Positions 28,286-38,441 of a DNA stretch of 64,000 nt are shown here, piece after piece (within the stretch, counting starts at the first letter, position 1; each line of letters begins with the position of its first letter). The translations under genes were made by a program, and so were the position numbers. The stretch is from an uncultured Pelagibacteraceae bacterium (GTDB lineage: Bacteria > Pseudomonadota > Alphaproteobacteria > Pelagibacterales > Pelagibacteraceae), in NCBI GenBank assembly GCA_902585415.1, contig CACIDN010000001.1, positions 46,001 to 110,000 of the forward strand, written 5' to 3'. Under the pieces are notes generated by a model. The model was not told the origin of the DNA and made no database searches. It was given only the letters and a program-made list of their open reading frames with translations.

Positions 28286-29514
28286 AATGAAACACCTAAT
28301 TTTTTTTTTAAAATTTTTCGATCTTTGTATGCATCACCACAACTATTGACAATGACAATAGTATCCTTAGAAAATTTTTTAGACTCAGAAATTGCAACAG
28401 AAAAAGCATGACTTGGTTCGAGCGAGGGTCTTATGCTTTCATATTTTGATACAATTTTAAAAGCCATGAGAGCATCTTCATCACTTGCAGCTGTGTATCT
28501 TGCACGTTTAGTGTCTTTTAAAAAACAATGAAGAGGAGAGACTCCTGGATAATCTAAACCAGCAGAAATTGACTCTGTTTCCTCGATTTGACCTTCATTG
28601 TTTTGATTAACATATTGTGCCGCGCCATGCAAAATACCGATTTTTGATCTATAAGTTAGTGGCGCAGCATGTTTCTTACTTTTAGATGGTCCACCTGCTT
28701 CAACTCCTATAAATTCAACTTGTTTTTTATCATAATCCATAAATTCATTCCAAAAACCAAAACTTGAACTACCTCCTCCAACACAATTATAAAGTTTTAA
28801 CTTATTCGGTATTGTTCCAAATTCCTCTATAATTTGACTTTTTAATTCTCTAGAGATTTGACTAGTGGACCATCCACAAATTTTTACAAATATATTTGGA
28901 CCAACGGTAGAACCTACACACATCGCCGTAGTATCACAATTAGCAACCCAAAATCTCATACATTCAGAGACAGCATCTACTAAAGTCTGACTACCTGAAT
29001 AAACAGGAATAATTTCTGCTCCATTTCTTCTAATTGCCTGCACATTTGGTTGTTGCCTTTTAATGTCTTTTACACCCATAAATATTTTACACTTTAAACC
29101 AAACTTTTTTGCTGCCATGCTTAGCATTTTACCAGCGTAACCAGCTCCTGTATCTCCGCAAATAATTTTTTTACCTGATTTTTTTGCTAATAGACAATGT
29201 ACTGTTGCGTTATATATTTTGTGAGCACCTCCATTAGCATCTGAAACTACTTTTGACCATATTTCAGCTCCTCCTACAAATTTTGTTAAATTATTTAATT
29301 TTATAAATCTTGTAGGAACACCAACCCAATTTTTAAAATATTTATCCCTCTCACTTAAGAATTTTTTATCATTTTTAAGTTTATTGAATAAAATTTCTAA
29401 GTCGTGAATTGGTTTTTTTAAGGTTTCCGGAACAAAATTTCCACCAAATTTACCTCCCCAAAATCCAAATTTATCGTGTTGATCTAGAATGGATATTTTT
29501 TTTTTTAATTTCAT
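28282..29514 (-). CDS. trpB: Tryptophan synthase beta chain
   Basis: GGKFGGNFVPETL, GGAHKIYNATVHCLLAKKSGK, GGGSSSFGFWNEF, SAGLDYPGVSP. Confidence 0.95.
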   Translation of the reverse strand: MKLKKKISILDQHDKFGFWGGKFGGNFVPETLKKPIHDLEILFNKLKNDKKFLSERDKYFKNWVGVPTRFIKLNNLTKFVGGAEIWSKVVSDANGGAHKIYNATVHCLLAKKSGKKIICGDTGAGYAGKMLSMAAKKFGLKCKIFMGVKDIKRQQPNVQAIRRNGAEIIPVYSGSQTLVDAVSECMRFWVANCDTTAMCVGSTVGPNIFVKICGWSTSQISRELKSQIIEEFGTIPNKLKLYNCVGGGSSSFGFWNEFMDYDKKQVEFIGVEAGGPSKSKKHAAPLTYRSKIGILHGAAQYVNQNNEGQIEETESISAGLDYPGVSPLHCFLKDTKRARYTAASDEDALMAFKIVSKYESIRPSLEPSHAFSVAISESKKFSKDTIVIVNSCGDAYKDRKILKKKLGVSL

Positions 29515-30128
29515 GCTTTATTTATTTCATTTAAAAATTCATTAATTTTAATTTTACTTTTTTTTCCAGAAATATCCTCCAATCCTCCACTTATATCAAT
29601 AATATATTCTTTGTTTTTGAAATTCAAAATATCCTCAATTTTAATATTTCCGGCAATCATTTTTTTAAAATCAGAGGGCACATCCTCCAGTAAATTATGG
29701 TCAAAACCCATAGATTTTTCATAACCCTTTGAGTCAAATAAAATTATTTCTGAAAAGGGCAAGAATTTCTTATAACTATTTAAATCTTGATTATTACCTA
29801 TAGTGATAGCAGATATAATTTTCTTTCTATATTTTTCTTTTATTTGTTTTATCTCATCAGGAGAACAATCATAAACTTGATAGTAATCAAAATTTAAATA
29901 TTTTATTTCTTCTAATGTGTTTTTTGATGGTTTGACTAGTACCGCGACAAATTTAGATTTTTTTTTATCAATGTCTATTAATTTTTTCAGTTTATCTATT
30001 TTTACAAAACGTTTAGATTTTGAATAGTTTACAATAAAGCCAACATATTGAGGTGGAAATCTATGATTAACAATAAAGTTCAAAATTTCTGTATCAGAAA
30101 CACCACAAATTTTACATTCTAGTGTCAT
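29511..30128 (-). CDS. trpF: Phosphoribosylanthranilate isomerase, divergent
   Basis: KICGVSDTEIL N-terminus, YIIDISGGLEDISGKKSKIKI, position next to trpB; QLHG and GGTG motifs not conserved. Confidence 0.7.
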   Translation of the reverse strand: MTLECKICGVSDTEILNFIVNHRFPPQYVGFIVNYSKSKRFVKIDKLKKLIDIDKKKSKFVAVLVKPSKNTLEEIKYLNFDYYQVYDCSPDEIKQIKEKYRKKIISAITIGNNQDLNSYKKFLPFSEIILFDSKGYEKSMGFDHNLLEDVPSDFKKMIAGNIKIEDILNFKNKEYIIDISGGLEDISGKKSKIKINEFLNEINKA

Positions 30129-30796
30129 CTATTTAAATGATCACTTAAAATTTTGAAATTTCTTTTAATATTTCCCTTTGTTAAATCTCTACCAATAACA
30201 AGCCAATCGCTACCTTGATTAAAGGCTGCCTTAGGAGTCATAACTCTTTTTTGATCATCAACTTTCGAGGAAATCCTTATTCCAGGTGTTATAATCTCTT
30301 TATTAAAAATTTTTTTTATAAACCTAACTTCATGAGGACTACAAACAATTGCATCAAGTTTAGCTTGTTTTGCTAATTTCGTCTGCGATATTACGATTTC
30401 TTTTAAATGTCTATTATAACCAATACTTTTTAAATCCTTATTATCTAAAGATGTTAATGTTGTAACGCCTACTAATTTAATTTTACCGGATACTTTTTTT
30501 AATTTTTTCAAAGCCTTTAAGCCTGAAGATACATGAACTGTTAAATAATTAATTTTTAAATCTTTTAAAGCTAGTAAAGCAGAAGACATTGTATTTGGAA
30601 TATCATGTAGTTTTAGGTCAAGAAAAATAATTTTGTTTTTTAGTTTTGATATGAATTTTCTACCATTTTTTGAATTTAAAAATTCTAATCCAAATTTATA
30701 ACCTATTTTGAAATTATCTATTTTACTATTTTTAATAATTGACATTGCTCTTTTCTGAGATTTTGTGTCTATAGCAATAAAAATTTTATTTCTCAT
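30125..30796 (-). CDS. pyrF: Orotidine 5'-phosphate decarboxylase
   Basis: IFLDLKLHDIPNTM, LDAIVCSPHEV, ITPGIRI, DWLVIGRDLT. Confidence 0.95.
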   Translation of the reverse strand: MRNKIFIAIDTKSQKRAMSIIKNSKIDNFKIGYKFGLEFLNSKNGRKFISKLKNKIIFLDLKLHDIPNTMSSALLALKDLKINYLTVHVSSGLKALKKLKKVSGKIKLVGVTTLTSLDNKDLKSIGYNRHLKEIVISQTKLAKQAKLDAIVCSPHEVRFIKKIFNKEIITPGIRISSKVDDQKRVMTPKAAFNQGSDWLVIGRDLTKGNIKRNFKILSDHLNR

Positions 30797-31073
30797 TTAT
30801 TTTTTTAAATAACTCACTACTCATTTTAAAGTAAATATTTTTTTTTTGGGGAGAAATAATTTTGTCTCCGGTTTTGGGATTTCTTGAGTTCCTACTTTTT
30901 TGAACTTTTGGATAAAATATCCCCCATCTTCTTAATTCAACTCTTTCATTATTTTTTATGGCTTTCATAACCTCATGAAGAAAAATATTTATAAACTTTG
31001 ATAAGTCTTTTTTTAAGATATTTGGATATGTTTTTGATAATTGATTTAATATTTCTGACTTATTTACTGGCAA
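30786..31073 (-). CDS. HU/IHF family DNA-binding protein (IHF beta position)
   Basis: VELRRWGIFYPKVQKSRNSRNPKTGDKI; next to rpsA. Confidence 0.88.
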   Translation of the reverse strand: MPVNKSEILNQLSKTYPNILKKDLSKFINIFLHEVMKAIKNNERVELRRWGIFYPKVQKSRNSRNPKTGDKIISPQKKNIYFKMSSELFKKINEK

Positions 31074-31088
31074 TTGATTATGTTTATA

Positions 31089-32816
31089 CTATTTTTTTTC
31101 TTTTTTACCGCTCAACTTATCAGACAATGACGAAAAAGGTAAGTTTTTTCCAGAAAGAGGAGAGCTAAATTTAGAAACTGCCTCTTTATTTTGTATCTCT
31201 TCTAAAAGTTTTATACTTAATGAAACCTTTCTTTTTTCCATATTAAGTTCTGAAATTGCAGCGTCTATTCTTTCACCACCAACAAACCTAGATGGCCTTG
31301 CATCTGAAGATGAAACTGCAATTTGGGATTTTTTAATTTGTAAGGTGATATCGCATCCTTCAGGCTGAACAATTAATCCTTTATTGTCCGATGTAAGGAC
31401 TTTTACTGTTACGGTGTCATTAATTTTTTTATCTTTAAAATAATTAAATGGATCTTTTTTTGTTTGCTTTAAACCAACTCTAACTTTTTGAACTTCTTTT
31501 TTAATTTCTAATATTTTCACTTTTAACTTATCTTTTATTTTATAATTCTTTGAGGTTTCCTCTGGATTTCCTGTGTAGCTTAGATCATTAAAGTGAAGAA
31601 ATGCGTCTATTTCATAATCATCTAACTTTAGATAGATTGCGTAGTCATTCATGCTATTTATAACTCCTTCAATTTCAGATCCTACAGGATATTTCTTTTC
31701 TAGAGCATCAAAAGGATTTTCCTTTGTGAGTCTATGAGAAATTGCTATTCTTCTTTTCTCCTTATCAATTTCTGTTATAACGCAGTCTATTTTGTCACCA
31801 ACTTTAAAAAATTTTTTGGGTGTAATATTTTTCCTTGACCAACTTATTTCACTTGAGTGCAATAATGTTGTTAAACCAGGTTCCAGTTCGCAGAAAGCAC
31901 CAAAATCCATAATTTTAATTACTTTAGCTTCATATTTTTTATTAAGCTCATAATTGGAAATTTTTTCAAATGGATCGGGTGATAGTTGCTTAATGCTGCA
32001 ACCAATTTGTAGTTTTCCTTTGTCAACAGAGATAACAAGTAAGTCATGCTTATCTCCTATATTAAAAACTTCTTCAGGATGGTTAACTCTTGAATAACTA
32101 ATTTCTTGTAAATGTACTAAACAATCAAGCTCATTGTTAACATTAAAAAAACAACCAAAAGAGCTATAGCCCTTTACTACTGCATTTTTAATTATTTGAC
32201 CTTCTTTATACTTTTCGATTATTTTTGCTTTATCTTCTTTTTTATAAGTTGAGATAATTTGTCTTCTAGATACACATGCGTTACCTCTTACTCTATCCAT
32301 TTTAATTAAAGCAAATTTTTGTGGCTCGTTTATAAGATGAGAAATATCTTTTAGAGGTGTATCAGAAATTTGAGAACCAGGACAAAACATTAAAGAGCCA
32401 GTGTCGATATGCTCTACTATTACTCCGCCTTTACATTTACTTGTTATTTTACCCATAATAGGTTCATTACTCTCAAACGCTTTAACCAATATATCCCAAC
32501 CTTTTATTTTTTGGGCTTTACTAGCTGAAACTAAAACTTCTCCATTTTTATCTTCTATTCTCTCTAAAAGAACTTGTATTTTTTCACCTATTTCAACTTT
32601 ATTACTTAATCCTAAAGTTTTTAATTCATTTAAATCGATTATTGGTTCTGATTTAAGACCCTCAATAAATAAAAAAACGTATTTTTCGCTGACTTTAGTT
32701 ACAATACCCTCAATTATTTTACCCTCAACTAAATTTTTTGTTTTAGAAATTTGATTATTAAGAAGTTTTTCAAATTCTTTATTTCTGTCTGAGTTGGTAT
32801 CTTTGTATATTTCCAT
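31089..32816 (-). CDS. rpsA: 30S ribosomal protein S1
   Basis: Six S1 repeats, KGGVIVEHIDTGSLMFCPGSQ; internal start MEIYKDTN preferred over the TTG at 32855. Confidence 0.92.
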   Translation of the reverse strand: MEIYKDTNSDRNKEFEKLLNNQISKTKNLVEGKIIEGIVTKVSEKYVFLFIEGLKSEPIIDLNELKTLGLSNKVEIGEKIQVLLERIEDKNGEVLVSASKAQKIKGWDILVKAFESNEPIMGKITSKCKGGVIVEHIDTGSLMFCPGSQISDTPLKDISHLINEPQKFALIKMDRVRGNACVSRRQIISTYKKEDKAKIIEKYKEGQIIKNAVVKGYSSFGCFFNVNNELDCLVHLQEISYSRVNHPEEVFNIGDKHDLLVISVDKGKLQIGCSIKQLSPDPFEKISNYELNKKYEAKVIKIMDFGAFCELEPGLTTLLHSSEISWSRKNITPKKFFKVGDKIDCVITEIDKEKRRIAISHRLTKENPFDALEKKYPVGSEIEGVINSMNDYAIYLKLDDYEIDAFLHFNDLSYTGNPEETSKNYKIKDKLKVKILEIKKEVQKVRVGLKQTKKDPFNYFKDKKINDTVTVKVLTSDNKGLIVQPEGCDITLQIKKSQIAVSSSDARPSRFVGGERIDAAISELNMEKRKVSLSIKLLEEIQNKEAVSKFSSPLSGKNLPFSSLSDKLSGKKEKK

Positions 32817-32915
32817 TTTTTTAGAACTTTTAATTAAATTTAATAAATTAATCAAGAAACAAAAATAATTATGAGCAACGTATAATTCGCGATTTTTCTT
32901 AAAAAAAACGATTTT

Positions 32916-34247
32916 TTAGATTAAAGTGTATTTTGATCCAATTTTTTTTAGTAATTTCAAGAAAGAAGGGAAAGAACTTTTATACGAGTCTACATCATGG
33001 ATTATCCATTTACCCCCAAAACATAATGCAGCTATTACAGAGGTCATAAAAATTCTGTGATCTTTATAAAAATTTTTTACAGTTATATCATTTTCAATAG
33101 ACAATTTAGGGTTTCCAAATATCTTTAACGAACCATTTTTTTGAATAGTTTTTACACCCATTTTATTTAATATTTTAGAACCTAATTTAAGTCTTGGACT
33201 TTCTTTTTTATTCAATTCATTTAAATTTGTGAAATTAGATACTCCAGATGCTTTAGATGCTAATAAAAAAATGATCAAAAATTCGTCTATTGCATTACTA
33301 TTCAAACTTGATGGACAGTCGATAGCTTTCAATTTACTTTGGCTTTTTACAAAAACATCCCCAATCGCTTCTCCGTGTTTAATTCTTTTATTCAATATTT
33401 TAATCTTAGCACCCATTTTATTAGCTATTTTTATAAAACCAATTCTTGATGGGTTAATGTTTACATCTTTTATTTTTAATTTTGAATTACTTGACAATAA
33501 AGTAATGACTATAAAAAAAGCGCTTGAGCTAATGTCGCCAGGTATATTATATTTAAACGATTTAAATTGACATTCACCTTTTATTTTGATGGTGTCAAAG
33601 TTTTTATTTCTAATAATATTAATTGGTAATTTTAAATATTTAAAAAACTTTTCAGTGTGATCTCTGGATTTTTTAGCTTTAATAATGGTCGTGCCTGGTG
33701 AATTTAACGCAGCCAACATTACCGAACTCTTACATTGCGCAGACCCTTTTTGTTCAAAATAATTTATTGGTCTAACGTATTCTGAGCCTAATATTTTTAA
33801 AGGAAGTTTTGCACTACCATTGTTATAAAAACTTGCACCAAACTCACGTAAGGGTAAAGTTACCCTTTGAAAATCTCTTCGAGATAAACTTTTATCACCT
33901 ATAATCTTAATTAGGTTAGGAGTTTTAATTAATAATCCTAACAACAGTCTTGCGAAAGTTCCTGAATTACCTGCATTTATAATTATATTTTTTTTAAAAT
34001 CAAAACTGTTTAAACCTTTGCCATAAATGCTACATGATTTCCCTTTAATTAATATTTTTACTCCAAGTTTACGAAGTCCTAGAATAGTGCTTATTATGTC
34101 ATCTGATTTAGGAAGATTATCTATTTTACATATTCCATATGACTGAGATCCAATTAATAATGATCTAATTGATATGCTTTTGTCACCATCTACGGAGATT
34201 ACTTGATTAAAATTATTTATTTTATTTTCAACGACTATCTTTGCCAT
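32916..34247 (-). CDS. aroA: 3-phosphoshikimate 1-carboxyvinyltransferase
   Basis: GDKSISIRSLLIGSQSYG, INAGNSGTFARLLLGLL, GDKSLSRRDFQRV, QKGSAQCKSSVMLAAL. Confidence 0.93.
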   Translation of the reverse strand: MAKIVVENKINNFNQVISVDGDKSISIRSLLIGSQSYGICKIDNLPKSDDIISTILGLRKLGVKILIKGKSCSIYGKGLNSFDFKKNIIINAGNSGTFARLLLGLLIKTPNLIKIIGDKSLSRRDFQRVTLPLREFGASFYNNGSAKLPLKILGSEYVRPINYFEQKGSAQCKSSVMLAALNSPGTTIIKAKKSRDHTEKFFKYLKLPINIIRNKNFDTIKIKGECQFKSFKYNIPGDISSSAFFIVITLLSSNSKLKIKDVNINPSRIGFIKIANKMGAKIKILNKRIKHGEAIGDVFVKSQSKLKAIDCPSSLNSNAIDEFLIIFLLASKASGVSNFTNLNELNKKESPRLKLGSKILNKMGVKTIQKNGSLKIFGNPKLSIENDITVKNFYKDHRIFMTSVIAALCFGGKWIIHDVDSYKSSFPSFLKLLKKIGSKYTLI

Positions 34248-34252
34248 CTAAT

Positions 34253-35029
34253 TTAATTAAATTTAAAAGAATCTCCAAAGTAAGCTAACTTCGCATTTTG
34301 ATTTTTAACTAACTCTGATGGCGAACCTTTTGCTATAACTTTTCCATCTGACAGAACCATTGCAACGTCTACGCAAGTTAGTAGGTCTCTTGCTTGGTGA
34401 TCACATATGCAAATGGTTATCTTATTTTCAAACTGCAAGTTAACTATAATTTGTTGAAGCATTTTTATGGTCATTACATCTAAAGCAGCAAAACATTCAT
34501 CTAATAGAAGCAATTCAGGTTCTCCCAATAAAGCCATTGCAATCACCAATTTTTTTTTTTGCCCACCAGATAAAAATCTAGCTTTAATATCTGTGATTTG
34601 ATTTAACTCAAACTTAGATACTAAGTAATTAATTTTTTCAGCCCTTTTTCTGTGGTCATCAACTAAAACTTCTGCAACAGCATTTAAATTTTCAAGTAAA
34701 GTTAGGTCGTAAAAATAACCACCATACTGTGGAACATATCCAATTTTAAATTTTGATGTTCTTAAATAAATTGGATATTCATTTACTTCCTCATTGTTGA
34801 TAAAAATTTGACCATCGTCTGGTTTAATTAAACCAGTAATTAAATTAAATATAGTAGATTTACCAACACCATTTGGACCCAACATTCCAAATATTTCACC
34901 TTCATTAATATCAAAGCTTATATTTTCTAGTATTTGTCTTTTTTTAAATGATAAGCTAATATTTTTTAAGCTTAATATACTTTTTTTATTTTTAAAACTT
35001 TTAATACGAAATTTTTTAATTATTCCCAT
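34253..35029 (-). CDS. lptB: LPS export ABC transporter ATP-binding protein
   Basis: Walker A GPNGVGKST, SGGQKKKLVIAMAL, next to an LptC-like gene. Confidence 0.88.
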   Translation of the reverse strand: MGIIKKFRIKSFKNKKSILSLKNISLSFKKRQILENISFDINEGEIFGMLGPNGVGKSTIFNLITGLIKPDDGQIFINNEEVNEYPIYLRTSKFKIGYVPQYGGYFYDLTLLENLNAVAEVLVDDHRKRAEKINYLVSKFELNQITDIKARFLSGGQKKKLVIAMALLGEPELLLLDECFAALDVMTIKMLQQIIVNLQFENKITICICDHQARDLLTCVDVAMVLSDGKVIAKGSPSELVKNQNAKLAYFGDSFKFN

Positions 35030-35618
35030 TATTAATTACACTTTTAACCAAAATATTCTTATTTTTATCATCCATCAGGAACTTTGTACTCATATTCAAA
35101 AAATCAAAAAATATTATATCTGCTATTAATTCACTATTTCTATTTTTATAAACAACTTGATTATATAATTTTGCTTGCTGATTTTCGAAAGATAATTCTA
35201 AATTTTCTGAGTCTATAGAATGGTAAATATATTTCATTTTAACTGAACCTTGAAAAAAAGTATCAAAGTTTTCATTATTATACTTTGCTTTTTTTGATGA
35301 AATATAAATCTTTTCTCCATTAATAAGACTAATTTCAGCAGTTACATTATTCATAATTATAACATTTTTATCTTCCGAAGTGATTTCACCTTCTTTTGAC
35401 TCAATTTTGTATTTATTACCTTTTCTGTCAACAGATGAATATACTAAATCACTTATAAGGTCCTTTGAAGTTTTAGGTAAGCTTTTTTCTATTTTCTTGA
35501 TATTATTAGTATTTTTAATTTCCTCGACAGAAACTCTAAAATAATTAAAGTAAATGTAACTTATTAAAAATAGTACAACTAATAAAATCGCGTATTGAAT
35601 TAAACCTTTTTTGTCCAT
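35016..35618 (-). CDS. lptC: LPS export ABC transporter periplasmic protein LptC-like
   Basis: Single N-terminal TM, beta-rich LptC/OstA-like sequence between kdsD and lptB. Confidence 0.75.
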   Translation of the reverse strand: MDKKGLIQYAILLVVLFLISYIYFNYFRVSVEEIKNTNNIKKIEKSLPKTSKDLISDLVYSSVDRKGNKYKIESKEGEITSEDKNVIIMNNVTAEISLINGEKIYISSKKAKYNNENFDTFFQGSVKMKYIYHSIDSENLELSFENQQAKLYNQVVYKNRNSELIADIIFFDFLNMSTKFLMDDKNKNILVKSVINNGNN

Positions 35619-36610
35619 TATTGAATATTATTTTCAAGTAAATTGTGAATATGTACAACACCAATGGTCCTATTTTTGTTGGTATCTTTATGAACACATA
35701 GTGAAGTAATTCTTTTAGCGTTCATTAATGATAATGCTTTCGCAGCCAAGGTATCTTTGTTGACACTTATTGGATTTCTAGTCATTACTGTTTTAACTTT
35801 GAGATTATCTAGGTTACCCACTTTTTCATTTGTCCTTCTAATTTGCCCGTCAGTTATTATTCCACTAGTTTTTTTTAAGTTATTTTGCACAACCAATATG
35901 CCTAAATTTTTTTTTGTTATTATTCTAAGAGCTTTTTGCATATTCACGTTCTCGTTTATAAAAGGTATTTTTTTACCCTTTAGCATCAAATCTTCAACTG
36001 TTTTTAATTTTGCTCCAAGACTACCAGAGGGATGAAATTTTTTAAATTCTTTTTCACCAAATTTTTTTTGTTTCATTGTAGATATGGCAATTGCATCTCC
36101 AATAGCTAGTTGCATTATGGTTGACGATGTTGGAACAATATTCCCTGGTCCAGCTTCTTTAACTTCTGGCAGTAAAATTTTAATATCTGAGTTTCTATAC
36201 AATAATGAATTTTTCTTTGACACTATACCTACTAAAGTTATATTTTTATTTCTATTAGTATACTGAATTATATTTTTTAATTCAGCGGACTCTCCACTAT
36301 TACTTAATAATATTACAACATCGTATGAACTTATTTGACCTAAGTCTCCGTGAGAGCATGAGCTAGCATCCACAAAAAATGAGGGGGTTCCTACTGAAGA
36401 AAGAGTCGATGATATTTTTTTTGCAATTATTCCTGATTTACCAACACCTGAAAGTATTACTTTTCCTTTTTTACAATTTAATATTAAGTCTATTACTTCT
36501 TTAAAATTTTTATCAATCGATGATTTTAATTTTTGTAGTGATTTGATTTCCTCGTTTATTACATTCTTTGCAATTTTTTTGAATTTATTTTCTACCATTA
36601 ATGTGACCAA
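35618..36610 (-). CDS. kdsD: Arabinose-5-phosphate isomerase (KpsF/GutQ family)
   Basis: SIS domain VILSGVGKSGIIAKKISSTLSSVGTPSFFVDASSCSHGDLG plus two CBS domains. Confidence 0.92.
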   Translation of the reverse strand: MVTLMVENKFKKIAKNVINEEIKSLQKLKSSIDKNFKEVIDLILNCKKGKVILSGVGKSGIIAKKISSTLSSVGTPSFFVDASSCSHGDLGQISSYDVVILLSNSGESAELKNIIQYTNRNKNITLVGIVSKKNSLLYRNSDIKILLPEVKEAGPGNIVPTSSTIMQLAIGDAIAISTMKQKKFGEKEFKKFHPSGSLGAKLKTVEDLMLKGKKIPFINENVNMQKALRIITKKNLGILVVQNNLKKTSGIITDGQIRRTNEKVGNLDNLKVKTVMTRNPISVNKDTLAAKALSLMNAKRITSLCVHKDTNKNRTIGVVHIHNLLENNIQ

Positions 36611-37203
36611 ATATCGTCAGTAATATAATTGAAGTCTAATTTTACCCTTGTACCTAAAAATTTTAAACATTCTTTATACAGTTCTAATCTATTTTCTCTT
36701 TTTAGCATATTATTTAACAATTCATTTATTTTATGTAAATATATTACATCGTTCGCACAATACTTAATTTGTGCGTTAGAGAGCTCCCCACCAAAATCTG
36801 ATGTCTGTTGTTGTTTGCTTATATCTACACCAATAAACTCTTTAATTAAATCCTTCAATCCGTGCTTGTCTGTGTATTTTCTAATTATTTTAGATTGTAA
36901 TTTTGTATCCTCAATATTAACAACGTCAATTTGTAAATATTTTTTTATGAATAATAAATCAGCTCTCGCATAATGAAATATTTTTATGGTTGTGTTATTA
37001 GACAAAACTTTTTTTAGGTTTGGCGCTTCATATTTTGATCTATCTAATTGGACAATGTGTGCATCAGATTTACCAGAGGATATTTGAACTAGACACAACT
37101 TATCTCTTAAAAAGTTTAGACCTAAAAATTCACAATCTATTGCAATCTTGTTGCCAAATTCTAAATCTTTTGGTAAATCATTTTTGTGAAGCTTGATATC
37201 CAT
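36598..37203 (-). CDS. Ribonuclease D-like 3'-5' exonuclease
   Basis: IAIDCEFLGLNFLRDKLCLVQIS, IFHYARADLLFI, YCANDVIYLHKI: DEDDy motifs. Confidence 0.88.
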   Translation of the reverse strand: MDIKLHKNDLPKDLEFGNKIAIDCEFLGLNFLRDKLCLVQISSGKSDAHIVQLDRSKYEAPNLKKVLSNNTTIKIFHYARADLLFIKKYLQIDVVNIEDTKLQSKIIRKYTDKHGLKDLIKEFIGVDISKQQQTSDFGGELSNAQIKYCANDVIYLHKINELLNNMLKRENRLELYKECLKFLGTRVKLDFNYITDDIWSH

Positions 37204-37230
37204 AATTTTTACTAATACTTAAATATATAT

Positions 37231-38187
37231 ATGAAACCAAAAAATTGTCTAATTTTTGGCTCAAGTGGTCAAATTGGTCGAACGTTGATAAGAAAGCTCA
37301 CCCAGAAAAATTTAAAAGTTACTGCAGTCACAAGAAATTTACATCAAAAGGGTTATATATTAAAAACACAAGCAAATCCAGGATATTTAGATATTGTAGA
37401 AACAAATATATTCGATCTAAACAAAATTGATTTGTTAATAAAAAAAGCAGATGTATGTATAAATTTAGTTGGAATATTATTTGAGAAAGGTTCAAACAAT
37501 TTTACCAATATACATGAAAAATTCCCTAGCATGATTTCCAATCTTTGTGAAAAGCATAAAATTAGTAAATTTATTCACCTTTCAGCACTAGGTATTGAAA
37601 ATGCAAAAGACTCAAAATACGCTGCAAGTAAAATAAAAGGTGAAATTGAAGTTCGTAAACACTTTAAGAATGCTATTATTTTAAAACCATCCATTATCTA
37701 TTCTGTAGACGACAATTTTACAACTATGTTAATGAGTTTACTAAATTTGTCACCAATTTTCCCGTTGTATTATGGAGGTAAAACCAAATTTATGCCTTTG
37801 CATTGTGTGGATATATGTAATTTGATTTTTGACTTAATTGAAAGTGATGTAGAAGAAAAAACTATTGAATGCATTGGGCCAGAGGTATTTACTTTTAAAC
37901 AAATTATCGAAAAATTATTAAAATTAATAGAAAAAAAAAGATTTTTTGTACCTTTACCATTGTTTGTTGCAAATACAATGGCATTTTTTTTTCAACTTTT
38001 ACCCAAACCTTTGATTACAAAAGATCAAATAAAACTACTTTATTATGATAATATTCCATCAGGAAAATACAAAACAAACTTTGAAATTGGTAAAAAATTT
38101 GAACTTAATTTTGAAAAAGAAGTTGAAAAATATTGCTATATGTGGAAACAATCAGGCGAATATTCAAGAAAAAAACGAAAATTATGA
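37231..38187 (+). CDS. Complex I NDUFA9-like NAD(P)-binding protein
   Basis: CLIFGSSGQIGRTLIRKLTQKNLKVTAVTRN; FIHLSALGIEN; Rossmann fold. Confidence 0.82.
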   Translation: MKPKNCLIFGSSGQIGRTLIRKLTQKNLKVTAVTRNLHQKGYILKTQANPGYLDIVETNIFDLNKIDLLIKKADVCINLVGILFEKGSNNFTNIHEKFPSMISNLCEKHKISKFIHLSALGIENAKDSKYAASKIKGEIEVRKHFKNAIILKPSIIYSVDDNFTTMLMSLLNLSPIFPLYYGGKTKFMPLHCVDICNLIFDLIESDVEEKTIECIGPEVFTFKQIIEKLLKLIEKKRFFVPLPLFVANTMAFFFQLLPKPLITKDQIKLLYYDNIPSGKYKTNFEIGKKFELNFEKEVEKYCYMWKQSGEYSRKKRKL

Positions 38188-38441
38188 TTAGTTGGATTAT
38201 ATACATCTTGGTAACTTTTATACTTTTTTTTGTGTTATTTATAGCTTCTCAGGGAATCAATAGAGGCATAAAGGCAAAAAATCTAAATAATAAAAACCAT
38301 GATGATCCAAAGAGCAACAATCAAAATCTATCAGGTAAAATAAGTATTACCAACGAATTAACCAAACTCAATAAATTACATAGTGACGGTGTGTTAAATA
38401 AAAAACAATTTGAGGCAGCTAAAAAAAAAATATTAGGCTGA
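38184..38441 (+). CDS. Small membrane protein with C-terminal SHOCT-like domain
   Basis: N-terminal TM; ITNELTKLNKLHSDGVLNKKQFEAAKKKIL. Confidence 0.65.
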   Translation: MISWIIYILVTFILFFVLFIASQGINRGIKAKNLNNKNHDDPKSNNQNLSGKISITNELTKLNKLHSDGVLNKKQFEAAKKKILG

